From Duncaniella freteri (lineage in GTDB: Bacteria; Bacteroidota; Bacteroidia; Bacteroidales; Muribaculaceae): DNA of 64,000 bases. The notes beneath the pieces are model-generated. The model was not told where the DNA came from. It saw only the letters and a program-made list of their open reading frames with translations, and ran no database searches. Location: contig NZ_SJSA01000002.1 in assembly GCF_004766125.1 (NCBI RefSeq), positions 310,001 through 374,000 on the forward strand, written 5' to 3'. The first letter of the stretch is position 1; each line of letters begins with the position of its first letter. Position numbers and translations under genes: made by a program. Of this stretch, positions 52,738-62,021 are shown in pieces.

Positions 52738-53436
52738 CTATTTCATCTGCATAAGCTTCAGTCCTACCGACCGATTCTTGATTGTTGGATTCCCTTTGTA
52801 ATATATGGAAGTGGACCCCATGCCGAACACTCCAAGGTCCTTTGTGGCATGCACGCCTACTGACCCGGTCCCTTTGGCACTGACTGACGCGTTTTCTGCT
52901 ATAAGGTCATCAGCCTGTATCACGCCTGTGCCGGTGAGATTGAGTTTTGCCTCATCGCATCTGCCTGAGATTATCAGTGTGCCGTTGCCGAGCCGCATAG
53001 TGCCTTTCACTTCGTTTGCCTCTATGTGCCGGACTATCAGACGTCCGTTGCCTTCGAGTTTGGCTTCAAACTTAGGTGATTCCTTGACCGAGAGTACACG
53101 GAGAGTCGAGTCGCCCGAGTTCTCGATCTTAGTAAGAAACTTGGAGCATACTTTAAGTCTTGGCAGGTCATGTGTCTTGATATTTTCCTCGGAAAGCTGT
53201 ATTGTGAGCTTACCCCCCTTGTTGGTGAATATAAAGGCGGATGCAAGATCTGACGGACAGTCGAAAAACGCTCTGCCTGCCGAGTCGGCATCACAGGTGT
53301 AGTCGACATTTATGCCGTCAAGCACTCTCAGTTCGCTGAATTCTCCTACATTCAGGTCGTAGTTGTTGTAGCTTTGAGCAGATGCCGACACGGCTGAGGC
53401 TATAAGGAGTATTGCGGATATTATTGTTGTCTTCAT
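52738..53436 (-). CDS. Exported GIN-domain (DUF2807) protein
   Basis: A 232-residue secreted protein with signal peptide MKTTIISAILLIASAVSASA. The rest is the putative auto-transporter adhesin head domain (GIN/DUF2807): LRVLDGINVDYTCDADSAGRAF, then beta-helix-like repeats DSTLRVLSVKESPKFEAKLEGNG, RLGNGTLIISGRCDEAKLNLTGTGVIQADDLIAENASVSAKGTGSVGVHATKDLGV. It should form a right-handed beta-helix in the periplasm or on the surface. No membrane anchor is seen. Function is unknown; it stands upstream of the flippase gene by 6 bases. Confidence 0.87.
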   Translation of the reverse strand: MKTTIISAILLIASAVSASAQSYNNYDLNVGEFSELRVLDGINVDYTCDADSAGRAFFDCPSDLASAFIFTNKGGKLTIQLSEENIKTHDLPRLKVCSKFLTKIENSGDSTLRVLSVKESPKFEAKLEGNGRLIVRHIEANEVKGTMRLGNGTLIISGRCDEAKLNLTGTGVIQADDLIAENASVSAKGTGSVGVHATKDLGVFGMGSTSIYYKGNPTIKNRSVGLKLMQMK

Positions 53437-53474
53437 ATCTTAAGGATGAATTTTCAGGTTTGTCAGGTCGATTA

Positions 53475-54464
53475 TTATTCCGATTGCCGGCTTATCATTT
53501 CCTCTACTTCGCTCAGCACACCCATCAGTTCATCAAGGGTAGATGCCTGTAGCATGCGTATACGTGTTTCGCGGAAATGTGAGATCCCTTTGAATAGGGG
53601 AGAGGCGGCAAGATGCCGGCGTATATGTAGTATGCCACGGTATTCGTCAATGCGGTCGACGCTCTCACGTATCTGACGGCGCAGCAGATTGAAACGATCT
53701 TCCATAGGCAGCGGTTTTGCCTCTTCGCCATGTATTGCCTGCATGATGTCGTGGAATATCCATGGTGCGCCTATGCTGGCACGTCCCACCATCACTCCGT
53801 CAACTCCGTAACGGTCGAAAGCTTCGAGTGCCATCTCCGGCGAAGTTATATCGCCGTTGCCGATCACAGGTACTGTGAGCCTTGGATTTTCTTTTACCTT
53901 GGCTATCATTTCCCAGTCAGCCGATCCGGTGTACATCTGTGAGCGTGTTCTGCCATGCACGGTGAGTGCACTGATGCCGCAATCCTGGAGCTGCTCGGCA
54001 AGTTCCACGATTATTTTTGACTCATGATCCCATCCGAGGCGGGTCTTGACAGTGACAGGGAGCTTGACCGCATCCACTACCGCGCGTGTGATCTCAAGCA
54101 TCTTGGGGATGTTTCGCAGCATTCCTGCTCCTGCTCCTTTGCCTGCTACTTTCTTGACCGGACATCCGAAATTGATGTCTATTATGTCAGGACATGCCTG
54201 TTCTACAATCTTGGCGGCCTGGACCATAGGCTCGACCTCTCTGCCATATATCTGAATAGCTGTAGGACGTTCTCCGGGATCAATGGCGAGTTTACGGACT
54301 GTGGCTGGGATGTCGCGAATAAGAGCGTCGGCACTTACGAATTCGGTGTACACCATTGATGCGCCCTGTTCCTTGCATATGAGGCGGAACGAGCGGTCGG
54401 TGACATCTTCCATCGGAGCGAGCATTACCGGACGGTTGCCGAGATCTATATCTGCGATTTTCAT
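53475..54464 (-). CDS. dusB: tRNA-dihydrouridine synthase
   Basis: A 329-residue flavoenzyme reducing uridine to dihydrouridine in tRNA. Opening NRPVMLAPMEDVTDRSFRLI and the active-site NFGCPVKKVAGKGAGAGML (catalytic Cys in GCPVKK) are standard for DusB, as are KTRLGWDHESKI, TVHGRTRSQMYTG and VIGNGDITSPE with GVMVGRASIGAPWIF. Length is normal. It stands alone between the folC and GIN-domain genes. DusB rather than DusA/C from the KKV-x-GKGAGA motif. Confidence 0.94.
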   Translation of the reverse strand: MKIADIDLGNRPVMLAPMEDVTDRSFRLICKEQGASMVYTEFVSADALIRDIPATVRKLAIDPGERPTAIQIYGREVEPMVQAAKIVEQACPDIIDINFGCPVKKVAGKGAGAGMLRNIPKMLEITRAVVDAVKLPVTVKTRLGWDHESKIIVELAEQLQDCGISALTVHGRTRSQMYTGSADWEMIAKVKENPRLTVPVIGNGDITSPEMALEAFDRYGVDGVMVGRASIGAPWIFHDIMQAIHGEEAKPLPMEDRFNLLRRQIRESVDRIDEYRGILHIRRHLAASPLFKGISHFRETRIRMLQASTLDELMGVLSEVEEMISRQSE

Positions 54465-54539
54465 AGTCTATGAAAATAAAATCAAAATTAGTAATAATTT
54501 TTCTATACTATAAAGAATATAGGTAAATTTGGATAGGAA

Positions 54540-55832
54540 TTATCCTTTTGTGCCGACATTTTTAAGATCGGCGATGAGGAAATTGCTCCCTGCGATAAGG
54601 ATGAATCCATCTTTTCCGGCTGCTGCACGAGCTTTTGTGACAGCTGTGTTGACATCCTGTTCGGAGTTTCCGTATATACCGTTTTTATATGCAAAATCAC
54701 ATAGTGTGTCTGCATCCAATCCACGCTGACAGGATGGGCTGCTGAACCAGAATGTGACCTCTCCTTTGATTTCTCCAAGAAGTTCGAATATATGGGTCAG
54801 GTCCTTATCTGCTACAAATCCGATCACTATATGCTTATTGCTGGATCTGGTGTTCTTGATTTCACGGATTATCAGTTCCCATCCGCCCTGATTGTGACCA
54901 GTGTCGCATATGGTCAGAGGGTTTTCAGCAATCGTGCTCCATCGTCCGAAGAGATGCGTGAGCCCGGTTACGTTTGCCATTCCGCGGCTTACGGCTTCAT
55001 TGGTGATGTTGAATTGTGATTGAAGCAGCTTCACTGCTGTGAAGATTGTGGCTGCATTGCGCAACTGGCATTCACCTTTCAATTCTCCGTTTACAGTTCC
55101 GAATGGGGTATCAGGATAGATGTTTCCATCTTCGGTCACCATGCCTTCCACTTGGGGTGCGAAATGTATTGGCGAGCCTGTTTTGGAGGCGACCTCACGG
55201 AACACATCCGCCGTGTCGTCGCGCCATTCTCCGATCACTACAGGTACCCCGGGCTTGATTATGCCTGCTTTCTCATGGGCGATGGCTGTATATGTACAGC
55301 CCAGTTGAGCTGTATGGTCGAGTGAAATATTTGTTATGACGCTCAGTATTGGGGTGATTATGTTGGTGGAGTCAAGACGTCCTCCGAGCCCGGTCTCTAT
55401 GATTGCGACATCGACCTTCTGTAATGCGAAATATTCGAAGGCCATTGTGGAGGTCAGTTCGAAGAAACTTGGGGTGATTTCCGGATGTGTTTTGCTGGTT
55501 TTAACCCATCTTTCCACAAAGTCGACCACAGCTTCTTCAGCGATCTTTTCACCGTTGATGCGTATGCGCTCCCTGAAATCATATATGTGTGGTGATGTGT
55601 AGAGCCCCACACGATATCCGGCTTCCTGAAGAATGGCGGCAAGAGAGTGGGCTGTGGAGCCTTTTCCGTTTGTTCCTGCAATATGGACTGTCGGATAATG
55701 GGTGTGAGGATTCCCTGCCATATCGTCAAGGAGCCTTGAGGTGTCAAGACCGGGTTTGTAGGCTCCGGGACCTATGTTCTGAAACACAGGAAGGGAATTG
55801 TACAGCAGTTCTATGGCTTGGTTGTAGTTCAT
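54540..55832 (-). CDS. folC: Folylpolyglutamate/dihydrofolate synthase
   Basis: A 430-residue Mur-ligase-like enzyme adding glutamate to folates. ATP loop IAGTNGKGSTAHSLAAIL (about 52-69), the metal-binding GLGGRLDSTNIITP, and HDTAQLG/AHEKAGIIKPG with the catalytic segments; the C-terminal domain has HNQGGWELI. The ATG at 55832 gives the normal opening MNYNQAIELLYNSLPVFQNIGPGAYKPGLD; the longer frame to 55952 would enter the chromate transporter gene. It starts 12 bases after that gene's stop, a likely read-through. Confidence 0.94.
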   Translation of the reverse strand: MNYNQAIELLYNSLPVFQNIGPGAYKPGLDTSRLLDDMAGNPHTHYPTVHIAGTNGKGSTAHSLAAILQEAGYRVGLYTSPHIYDFRERIRINGEKIAEEAVVDFVERWVKTSKTHPEITPSFFELTSTMAFEYFALQKVDVAIIETGLGGRLDSTNIITPILSVITNISLDHTAQLGCTYTAIAHEKAGIIKPGVPVVIGEWRDDTADVFREVASKTGSPIHFAPQVEGMVTEDGNIYPDTPFGTVNGELKGECQLRNAATIFTAVKLLQSQFNITNEAVSRGMANVTGLTHLFGRWSTIAENPLTICDTGHNQGGWELIIREIKNTRSSNKHIVIGFVADKDLTHIFELLGEIKGEVTFWFSSPSCQRGLDADTLCDFAYKNGIYGNSEQDVNTAVTKARAAAGKDGFILIAGSNFLIADLKNVGTKG

Positions 55833-55843
55833 ATGGATTATCG

Positions 55844-56413
55844 TCAGTAGATTAACCATCCTGCCGCTCCGGCGAGGCATATTATGAGAATAGGATGCCA
55901 TTTCATCCAATATACCATCACAAAAGATGCCATGCACAGGATGATGCTCCATATTATCTGGTAATCGGTCTCACCGAAGTTGGCGGAATTCATGAGAAGT
56001 AATGCAGCTGAAGCTATAAGCCCTACCACAACAGGACGCAGGCCGGCAAAGATCCCTTTCACAACATCGCTGTCCTTGTGGCGGTGTATCAGATGGCTCG
56101 TGTATGCGACAAGCAGAAATGACGGAATGACAACCATAAGGGTACACACCAGAGATCCGAGTATCCCGAATATCGGTGACGAGAAATCCGTGGAGTATTC
56201 CCCTGGGGCCACATATCCTATGTAGGTTGCGGAGTTTATGCCGATAGGTCCGGGAGTCATTTGGGATATAGCCACGATGTCGGTAAACATCTGCTCCGTA
56301 ACCCAGCCCGGACCTACTATCTCACGTTCGATCAAGGCAAGCATTGCATATCCTCCTCCGAATCCGAACAGCCCTATTTTCAGATATGCCCATATTAGTC
56401 TGAGGTAAATCAT
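55844..56413 (-). CDS. chrA: Chromate transporter (short CHR), second subunit
   Basis: A 189-residue membrane protein of the CHR family. The motif FGFGGGYAMLALIEREIVGPGWVTEQMFTDIVAISQMTPGPIGINSATYIGY is diagnostic. The short form (about half of ChrA) works in pairs; its partner lies directly upstream with a 4-base overlap of stop and start. Chromate efflux or other anion transport is the family function. Confidence 0.9.
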   Translation of the reverse strand: MIYLRLIWAYLKIGLFGFGGGYAMLALIEREIVGPGWVTEQMFTDIVAISQMTPGPIGINSATYIGYVAPGEYSTDFSSPIFGILGSLVCTLMVVIPSFLLVAYTSHLIHRHKDSDVVKGIFAGLRPVVVGLIASAALLLMNSANFGETDYQIIWSIILCMASFVMVYWMKWHPILIICLAGAAGWLIY

Positions 56414-57015
56414 AGATGTTTCTCTTCCTCCTTTCTCATGTCGTTTTCAATCTGTCGGAGAGACTTGCGGTGATGTGACATCCATAGCCATCCGCCTAAA
56501 CCTCCGAGTACAATGTATAAGATAGGGCTCGACAGGACAGGGATTTTTGACCATATGAGCAATGCTACTGATATGGGTATGGCGGCAGTTTTCCATCCTA
56601 TGTTGGCTGCTCTGGCTGATGATATGACCGGAGCCACAATCAATGCCACCACCGCAGGGCGTATTCCCATAAAGATGTTCGAGAGGGTTTCGTTGTTCTT
56701 TATGAGATCGGGTGTCAGGAATATTGCAATTGCCAGAATTATGGTGAACGAGGGGAGGATTGTGCCTATGGAGGCTGTGATTGCACCCTTCATCCCCCGA
56801 AGCTTGTCGCCGACAGCCACCGAGATGTTTACGGCAAGGATGCCTGGCAAGGACTGTGCCACAGCAAGCAGGTCAAGGAACTCTTCACGCTCTATCCATT
56901 TCTTTTTGTCTACGATCTCTTTTTCGATAAGTGATATCATTGCCCAGCCGCCGCCGAAGGTGAATGCTCCTATCTTGAAGAATGATATGAATAATTGCCA
57001 ATAGATATTTCTCAT
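56410..57015 (-). CDS. chrA: Chromate transporter (short CHR), first subunit
   Basis: A 201-residue CHR-family membrane protein: FFKIGAFTFGGGWAMISLIEKEIVDKKKWIEREEFLDLLAVAQSLPGILAVNISVAVG. The ATG at 57015 (MRNIYWQLFISFFKIG) is chosen because the longer frame up to 57087 would extend over the promoter at 57085-57092. The overlap with the next CHR gene points to a two-subunit transporter. Function is by family only. Confidence 0.9.
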   Translation of the reverse strand: MRNIYWQLFISFFKIGAFTFGGGWAMISLIEKEIVDKKKWIEREEFLDLLAVAQSLPGILAVNISVAVGDKLRGMKGAITASIGTILPSFTIILAIAIFLTPDLIKNNETLSNIFMGIRPAVVALIVAPVISSARAANIGWKTAAIPISVALLIWSKIPVLSSPILYIVLGGLGGWLWMSHHRKSLRQIENDMRKEEEKHL

Positions 57016-57084
57016 AAATAAATGTTGAACAGAACCGCTGTGCGCGGAGATGGTACGGCTCTTTGCCGTCACTGATTCTGTGTG

Positions 57085-57092
57085 CAAAATTA
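57085..57092 (-). promoter_or_regulatory. -7 element for the chrA pair
   Basis: TAATTTTG on the minus strand, 69 bases before the ATG at 57015. It excludes the start codon at 57087. Confidence 0.55.
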
Positions 57093-57210
57093 CGAAAAAA
57101 ACCTCAGTTTATAATGGATTCTACTTGATAGTTTCAATATTTGCCGGTCGTATGCGCAATAAGCTTGCGCAGCAGCAATAAAATTGCTTTCTTTGTGAAA
57201 AAATATTATC

Positions 57211-58239
57211 ATGCCAATCAATCGATCTGCTCTCATACGTATCTCTACAATTGACCGATGCCTGCAAAATCATTATCGCCGCTGGACCATCGATGATCTT
57301 ATAGAAGCATGTACGGAGGCTCTTGCTGAATATGAGGGAAGGTGTAATCCTGTTAGCCGACGTACTTTTCAGAATGACATCGCATTGATGCGGAGCGACA
57401 GGCTGGGATATAATGCCCCAATAATAGTAAAGGACCATAAGTACTATATGTATGATGACCCTGACTACAGCATTACGCATCTGCCGCTTAATGATGAGGG
57501 GTTGGATGCATTGAATTCAGCAATGGATGTGTTGCGTCAGCTTCAGGGCTTTCCGCAGCTTGCTCCGGCAATCGATATCATAAGCAAGTTGAACGAACAT
57601 ATAGTGCAAGGCACCACCGTAGGCGCACGTCCGGCAATGGATATCGAGCGTAATCCTGACTATCGTGGCATGGAGCATCTGGGAGTGCTGTACGATGCTG
57701 TGCGTCGGGAGAGGACATTGGTTGTCACATATCAGTCATTCAGGGCACGGAATCCTGAGGATATTGTGGTGTATCCTTATCTGCTTAAGGAGTATCGTAA
57801 CCGTTGGTTTCTTATCGGTGAAAAGCAATCCAATCATGTACCTCAGGTCAATATATTTGCTATTGACCGTATCAAAAGCGTGAGGATCGACACCAGGTAT
57901 CCGTTCAAAAGGAGTTCTGATTTTGATCCGCTGCATTATTTTGATGATACCATAGGTGTTACACGCCTTATCAATGATAAGCCTCGGCGCGTGGTCATAA
58001 AGGTTGACAGGAGCCAGGCACCGTATGTAGAGACCAAGCCGCTTCACTCATCTCAGAAAGTGGAGGAGAGATTAAGCGACGGAGCCATTATGTTGTCGCT
58101 CAATGTGGTGATCAATTACGAACTCGAACGCCTTATTCTGGGCTATGGGATGCATATGGAAGTAATATCCCCATTGGAATTGCGTGAGCAGTTTGCCAGG
58201 CAATTCCGCAAATGCGTAAAAATGTATTCCGAGCAATGA
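57211..58239 (+). CDS. WYL-domain transcriptional regulator
   Basis: A 342-residue regulator. The N-terminal part (about 1-60) has an HTH-like start with SALIRISTIDRCLQNHYRRWTIDDLIEACTEALAEYEG, a WYL domain follows at about 150-240 (RTLVVTYQSFRARNPEDIVVYPYLLKEYRNRWFLIGE) and a C-terminal WCX extension (VVINYELERLILGYGMHMEVISPLELREQFARQF). WYL proteins bind nucleotides or nucleic acids and often control phage defence and DNA-damage genes. The gene is divergent from the chrA pair. Its target is unknown. Confidence 0.9.
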   Translation: MPINRSALIRISTIDRCLQNHYRRWTIDDLIEACTEALAEYEGRCNPVSRRTFQNDIALMRSDRLGYNAPIIVKDHKYYMYDDPDYSITHLPLNDEGLDALNSAMDVLRQLQGFPQLAPAIDIISKLNEHIVQGTTVGARPAMDIERNPDYRGMEHLGVLYDAVRRERTLVVTYQSFRARNPEDIVVYPYLLKEYRNRWFLIGEKQSNHVPQVNIFAIDRIKSVRIDTRYPFKRSSDFDPLHYFDDTIGVTRLINDKPRRVVIKVDRSQAPYVETKPLHSSQKVEERLSDGAIMLSLNVVINYELERLILGYGMHMEVISPLELREQFARQFRKCVKMYSEQ

Positions 58240-58312
58240 TATATTGGTACCTGAAAGCGGCAGATTCTCATTCAGCGTTGCATTATTGACATGCGTATGA
58301 TTGTTTTCTCCA

Positions 58313-58557
58313 GGGCAGACGCATCTTAAAATTTTACAATGTCAAAACTTTTTAATGCATAAATCAGATAGTCATTGTCCCATCCGGATTTCTTTCGATG
58401 CCCTTTGACACCCATAGATGATACCTTAGCGTACTTGATTATGTTCAATCCTAAGCGGTTGAGCAGTGAGAAATTTTGAGCGGCATTGTCCTTGCGTTTA
58501 CGTGATGCGTCATCACCGAAAGCGACATCAAAGGTCCAGTGAAGTTGGTTCTCAACA
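58313..58557 (-). mobile_element. ISAs1-family remnant, right end only
   Basis: The inverted repeat GGCAGACGCATCTTAA stands at 58315-58330 region and the minus strand codes the last ~75 residues of an ISAs1 transposase, ending in VKGHRKKSGWDNDYLIYALK and a stop at 58326-58328. It aligns with the end of the intact element at 29.4 kb but differs at many bases and several residues. The left part is missing: similarity ends at about 58557, right before the Rhs fragment. It is an old, truncated copy of a related element. Confidence 0.85.
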
Positions 58558-58604
58558 CAAACTGTAGCAGGGGTAACTTTCTATTTGGGCATTATGACAC
58601 ACCC

Positions 58605-59267
58605 TCATATCGGCAATATTTTTATAAAGCTGGAGCTGCCGAGGTGGTCGGGATGATAGAAGAACTGCAAGTTCTCGTAGTTGTCGGGGTCTTTGAACGA
58701 ACGCGAAACCGCGCGGGCCTGAGCATTCCGTACCTGTGCCACCGCCGCCTCCATAGAGCCGTCATTGCAGCAGAAACCTTCATCATCTGCATAGTTATCA
58801 TTGTCGGTGCTGTTGTAGGGTACATCAAAGAATTTGTAGTTGTCCTTGATTACCTGTTGCTGTGCGGCATACTTCGACTTGTAATCAACCGAAAGACCAT
58901 CGGTGTTGGCACCTGCATATTCTATGCGGCGCGGATCAGAGCCGTAGGAGGCAAAATCGCCGACCTTAGACACGATGCGCTGGCTACCGGCGTAGATATG
59001 CTTGGTGTAGCGACCGCCCTGATTGGCCACAAGGTATGGGCTGACATAGAGGGAGAATTTGGCGGTGTTGGTAGAGCCGCCGGAGAATACTCCGTTGACA
59101 TAAACCTGATCGCTTTCGCCCGAAGTCTTGACTGTACGCTCTCCGTCGGCATCGTACCAATAGTTGGACACGAAACCGTTGTCGTCAACTGCAAGCAGAC
59201 GATTCTCCTCATCCCAGATGAGCTTGCGCTCACCGACACTGTTGTCCCTATGTCCGTCAGTCATCAT
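58605..59267 (-). pseudogene. Rhs-repeat protein fragment
   Basis: An open frame of 220 codons from the conserved part of an Rhs/YD-repeat protein: ERKLIWDEENRLLAVDDNGFVSNYWYDADGERTV and, at the very end, QFFYHPDHLGSSSF, which is the beginning of the RHS core. It is cut just inside the core (after SSSF) and its 5' part is missing, without signal peptide or repeats before. The C-terminal toxin domain is not present. An ISAs1 remnant lies beside the cut end (47 bases away), so an IS event may have removed the rest. Confidence 0.82.
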
Positions 59268-59449
59268 TCGATATCAATACTAATTACCAAACGGATATTT
59301 ATATTCACTTATTTCTCCTAAATCCTTATACATTTGAAATAAATAATGTTTTGAATCATATTTTTTGAATAATTGCGATTTTCTAAAAAAATCATTGTTG
59401 ATGAGAGAAAAATTTTTTGAGTGCGCAAATAGAATGCGCATTGGATCTG

Positions 59450-59457
59450 TAATTTTG
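59450..59457 (+). promoter_or_regulatory. -7 element for rtcB
   Basis: TAATTTTG, 26 bases before the ATG at 59484, at the right end of an AT-rich 216-base gap in which I see no gene. Confidence 0.5.
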
Positions 59458-59483
59458 TGCCGAAATAAAAAAATTTGAGATAT

Positions 59484-60740
59484 ATGAGAACGATTGACGG
59501 ATATGATGTGAAAATTTTCACGGATAATGTAGAATCTTCAGCCTTGGAACAGATTGAGGAGTTATTGTCAATTGAAGTTTTTGCGGATAAGAAGATTCGT
59601 ATTATGCCCGATGTTCATGCCGGAGCAGGATGTGTGATAGGCTTTACAGGTGATCTTGGCGATAAGGTAATTCCTAATATTGTAGGAGTCGACATCGGTT
59701 GCGGTATGCGGGTGTTGAAATTCAGGATCGATGAAAGTATAGATTTTCATGCCTTTAATGAGCATATTCTCTCAAATGTGCCATCAGGAATGTGGATACG
59801 AGAGGAGAAACATGGGTTCAAGCAGCTTGCAGGAGAGGATATGGAGATATATCGGGAGGCAAAGCGTCTGGTCACAGGACTGCGGTGCTATAGGGAATTG
59901 AAATATTCCGACCGTATCTATAAGTCGATCGGTTCGCTCGGTGGAGGCAACCACTTTATAGAACTTGACCGTGATGCTGACGGTTATTCCTATCTTGTGA
60001 TTCATACTGGGTCGCGTAATCTTGGCAAACAGGTGGCTGAGATATATCAGGCTCATGCGGTCACACATCTCACTGATGGAGCCGATGAGTTTGAACTGGC
60101 AATAAGACGCACCATAGAGGAATATAAAATGGCAGGTCGTCGCTCAGAGATACAGGGTGTAATAAGAAAGATGCGTAAGGACCGTTCTGAAGCAAAGCCC
60201 TCTCTGCCTCATGTTCTCTGCTATGTGGAGGGGGCTATGAGGGAGGATTATCTTCATGATATGCGTCTGTGTCAGCAGTGGGCTGTGCTTAACCGCAAGC
60301 TTATAGCACAATTGTTAATGAAATTTTTCCACGGCGTTGATATTATTGAGGAGTTTGAGAGTGTGCATAATTATATTTCAGACGATAATATCATACGCAA
60401 AGGATCCATTTCCGCAGTAAAGGGCGAACGATGCATCATTCCGCTTAACATGCGTGACGGTTCATTGCTGTGTACCGGAAAAGGTAATTCCGACTGGAAT
60501 TACTCGGCTCCTCATGGTGCAGGGCGGGTTCTAAGTCGTACTGCTGCTTATGAGCAGATAAGTATGGCGGATTTTGAGGCGGCTATGAAAGGGATATATT
60601 CCGAGAGTGTCAATAATTTCACCCTCGACGAATCACCTATGGCATACAAGCCTGCTGACGAAATCATAGCCAACATCGGTCCTACGGTGAATATCGACAC
60701 TATTATCCGTCCGGTATTCAATTTTAAGGCATCCAAATAG
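59484..60740 (+). CDS. rtcB: RNA ligase / RNA repair protein RtcB
   Basis: A 418-residue 3'-phosphate RNA ligase that joins RNA ends with GTP and manganese. Signature segments: IMPDVHAGAGCVIGFTGDLGDKVIPNIVGVDIGCGMRV (about 44-81, with metal-binding Asp and the DIGCGM cysteine), SIGSLGGGNHFIELD, VIHTGSRNLGKQVAEIYQ, and SAPHGAGRVLSRTAAYEQ with the histidine that is guanylylated. The ATG at 59484 gives MRTIDGYDVKIFTDN, and a promoter element ends 26 bases before. No rtcA, archease or RtcR gene is near. A 21-bp hairpin follows. Confidence 0.93.
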   Translation: MRTIDGYDVKIFTDNVESSALEQIEELLSIEVFADKKIRIMPDVHAGAGCVIGFTGDLGDKVIPNIVGVDIGCGMRVLKFRIDESIDFHAFNEHILSNVPSGMWIREEKHGFKQLAGEDMEIYREAKRLVTGLRCYRELKYSDRIYKSIGSLGGGNHFIELDRDADGYSYLVIHTGSRNLGKQVAEIYQAHAVTHLTDGADEFELAIRRTIEEYKMAGRRSEIQGVIRKMRKDRSEAKPSLPHVLCYVEGAMREDYLHDMRLCQQWAVLNRKLIAQLLMKFFHGVDIIEEFESVHNYISDDNIIRKGSISAVKGERCIIPLNMRDGSLLCTGKGNSDWNYSAPHGAGRVLSRTAAYEQISMADFEAAMKGIYSESVNNFTLDESPMAYKPADEIIANIGPTVNIDTIIRPVFNFKASK

Positions 60741-60752
60741 CAAGTTATTGTG

Positions 60753-60798
60753 AATAAACTGACGGGGCGTAGAATTTTCTACGCCCCATCAGTTTATT
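60753..60798. terminator. Bidirectional terminator between rtcB and the hydrolase gene
   Basis: Arms 60753-60773 and 60778-60798 pair over 21 bases with one G-U and a 4-base loop, between convergent stop codons. Confidence 0.85.
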
Positions 60799-60834
60799 AT
60801 GAGATTATGCCTTGATTTTGTGATGCATGACATT

Positions 60835-61920
60835 CTACTTTAAATGCTCATTGAAGAATGTCTCCATTGCGCTGAATGGAATTATCTCTTTTCGGTCATA
60901 CAGGTCAGTGTGGCTTGCTCCGGGAATTATCATGAGGATCTTGTTGTTATCTTTGCCGGGAGTGACTGTCATATTCTTGTAGGCATCGCTTCCAAAATAT
61001 AACGAGTGGGCTTTCTCTCCGTGTATTATCATGACAGCATTTTCGATTTCTCCTGCACGGCTCATCAGAGGGGTGTTGATCCATGGTATCGGGGATGTGG
61101 CATTGCGCCCTCCGTTAGAGTTTAGTGATCGGGAGTGATATCCGCGGTCGGTCTTATAGTAGTCGTAATAATCACGAAGGAATTGTGGTGCGTTTTCAGG
61201 GAGCGTATCAGGCACGCCGCCTCCGAGCAGGGGAGTGCCATTGAGGTAATCCTTGGTGCGTTGTTCCGATAATCTGCGGCGAGTTTCGTTGCGTGCTTCT
61301 GCACTGTCGGAGGCATCGAAATAGCCGTTGGCTTCTACGCGGCTCATGTCGTACATCGTTGAGGCGACAGTGGCCTTGATACGTGTATCGGATGCTGCGG
61401 CATTTATGGCGAGTCCTCCCCATCCGCATATGCCTATGACACCTACTTTTTCCGGATCGACATCAGGGTGTGTGACGAGAAAATCTATCGCGGCACTGAA
61501 ATCCTCGGTGTTGATGTCGGGAGAGGTCATGTACCGTGGAGTGCCGCCGCTCTCGCCTGTGAATGACGGATCGAATGCTATTGTCAGGAAGCCTCGTTCA
61601 GCCATCTCCTGTGCATAAAGTCCTGAGGACTGTTCCTTGACTGCACCGAATGGTCCGCACACGGCGATGGCACTTAGCTTGCCTGTGGTATTTTGTGGTT
61701 TATACATGTCTGCAGCAAGTGTTATGCCATAACGGTTTATGAATGTGACCTTGCAATGGTCGATCTTGTCGCTTTTGGGGAAAGTTTTGTCCCATTCCTG
61801 GGTTAGATTCAATGTTTCCATGACATTATTATTTGATTGTTTGACATTGTTGGCATTTAGCCCCGGGATACTTAGAATTCCGGAAAGCAGAATTATAGTC
61901 CTTAGTTTGATATTTTTCAT
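60835..61920 (-). CDS. Exported alpha/beta hydrolase, dienelactone-hydrolase-like
   Basis: A 361-residue hydrolase with a signal peptide (MKNIKLRTIILLSGILSIPGLNANN). The nucleophile elbow is GICGWGG with Cys165 instead of the usual Ser, as in dienelactone hydrolases and the YcjY-like group. A likely acid/His pair is the C-terminal HTDLYDRKEIIPF with His in PGASHTDLYD. An oxyanion region is VCGPFGAVKEQSSGLYAQEMAERGFLTIAFDPSFTGESGG. Substrate unknown. An AraC gene ends 101 bases upstream on the same strand; the hydrolase has its own -7 element. Confidence 0.88.
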   Translation of the reverse strand: MKNIKLRTIILLSGILSIPGLNANNVKQSNNNVMETLNLTQEWDKTFPKSDKIDHCKVTFINRYGITLAADMYKPQNTTGKLSAIAVCGPFGAVKEQSSGLYAQEMAERGFLTIAFDPSFTGESGGTPRYMTSPDINTEDFSAAIDFLVTHPDVDPEKVGVIGICGWGGLAINAAASDTRIKATVASTMYDMSRVEANGYFDASDSAEARNETRRRLSEQRTKDYLNGTPLLGGGVPDTLPENAPQFLRDYYDYYKTDRGYHSRSLNSNGGRNATSPIPWINTPLMSRAGEIENAVMIIHGEKAHSLYFGSDAYKNMTVTPGKDNNKILMIIPGASHTDLYDRKEIIPFSAMETFFNEHLK

Positions 61921-61939
61921 TATGCATTCTTATTTTCTG

Positions 61940-61947
61940 CAAAATTA
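61940..61947 (-). promoter_or_regulatory. -7 element for the hydrolase gene
   Basis: TAATTTTG on the minus strand, 19 bases before the hydrolase ATG. Confidence 0.55.
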
Positions 61948-62021
61948 CGATTAAAGCCCCACAGCGTAATTGCTGAGAGGCTCAATTGTCATTGCTGAAA
62001 AGTTCAGATAAAAAATTCTGT

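Noticed and set aside
58539..59321. A 260-residue plus-strand protein over the Rhs fragment.
   Set aside because: It is the antisense shadow of the Rhs frame, whose minus-strand translation gives clear Rhs motifs.
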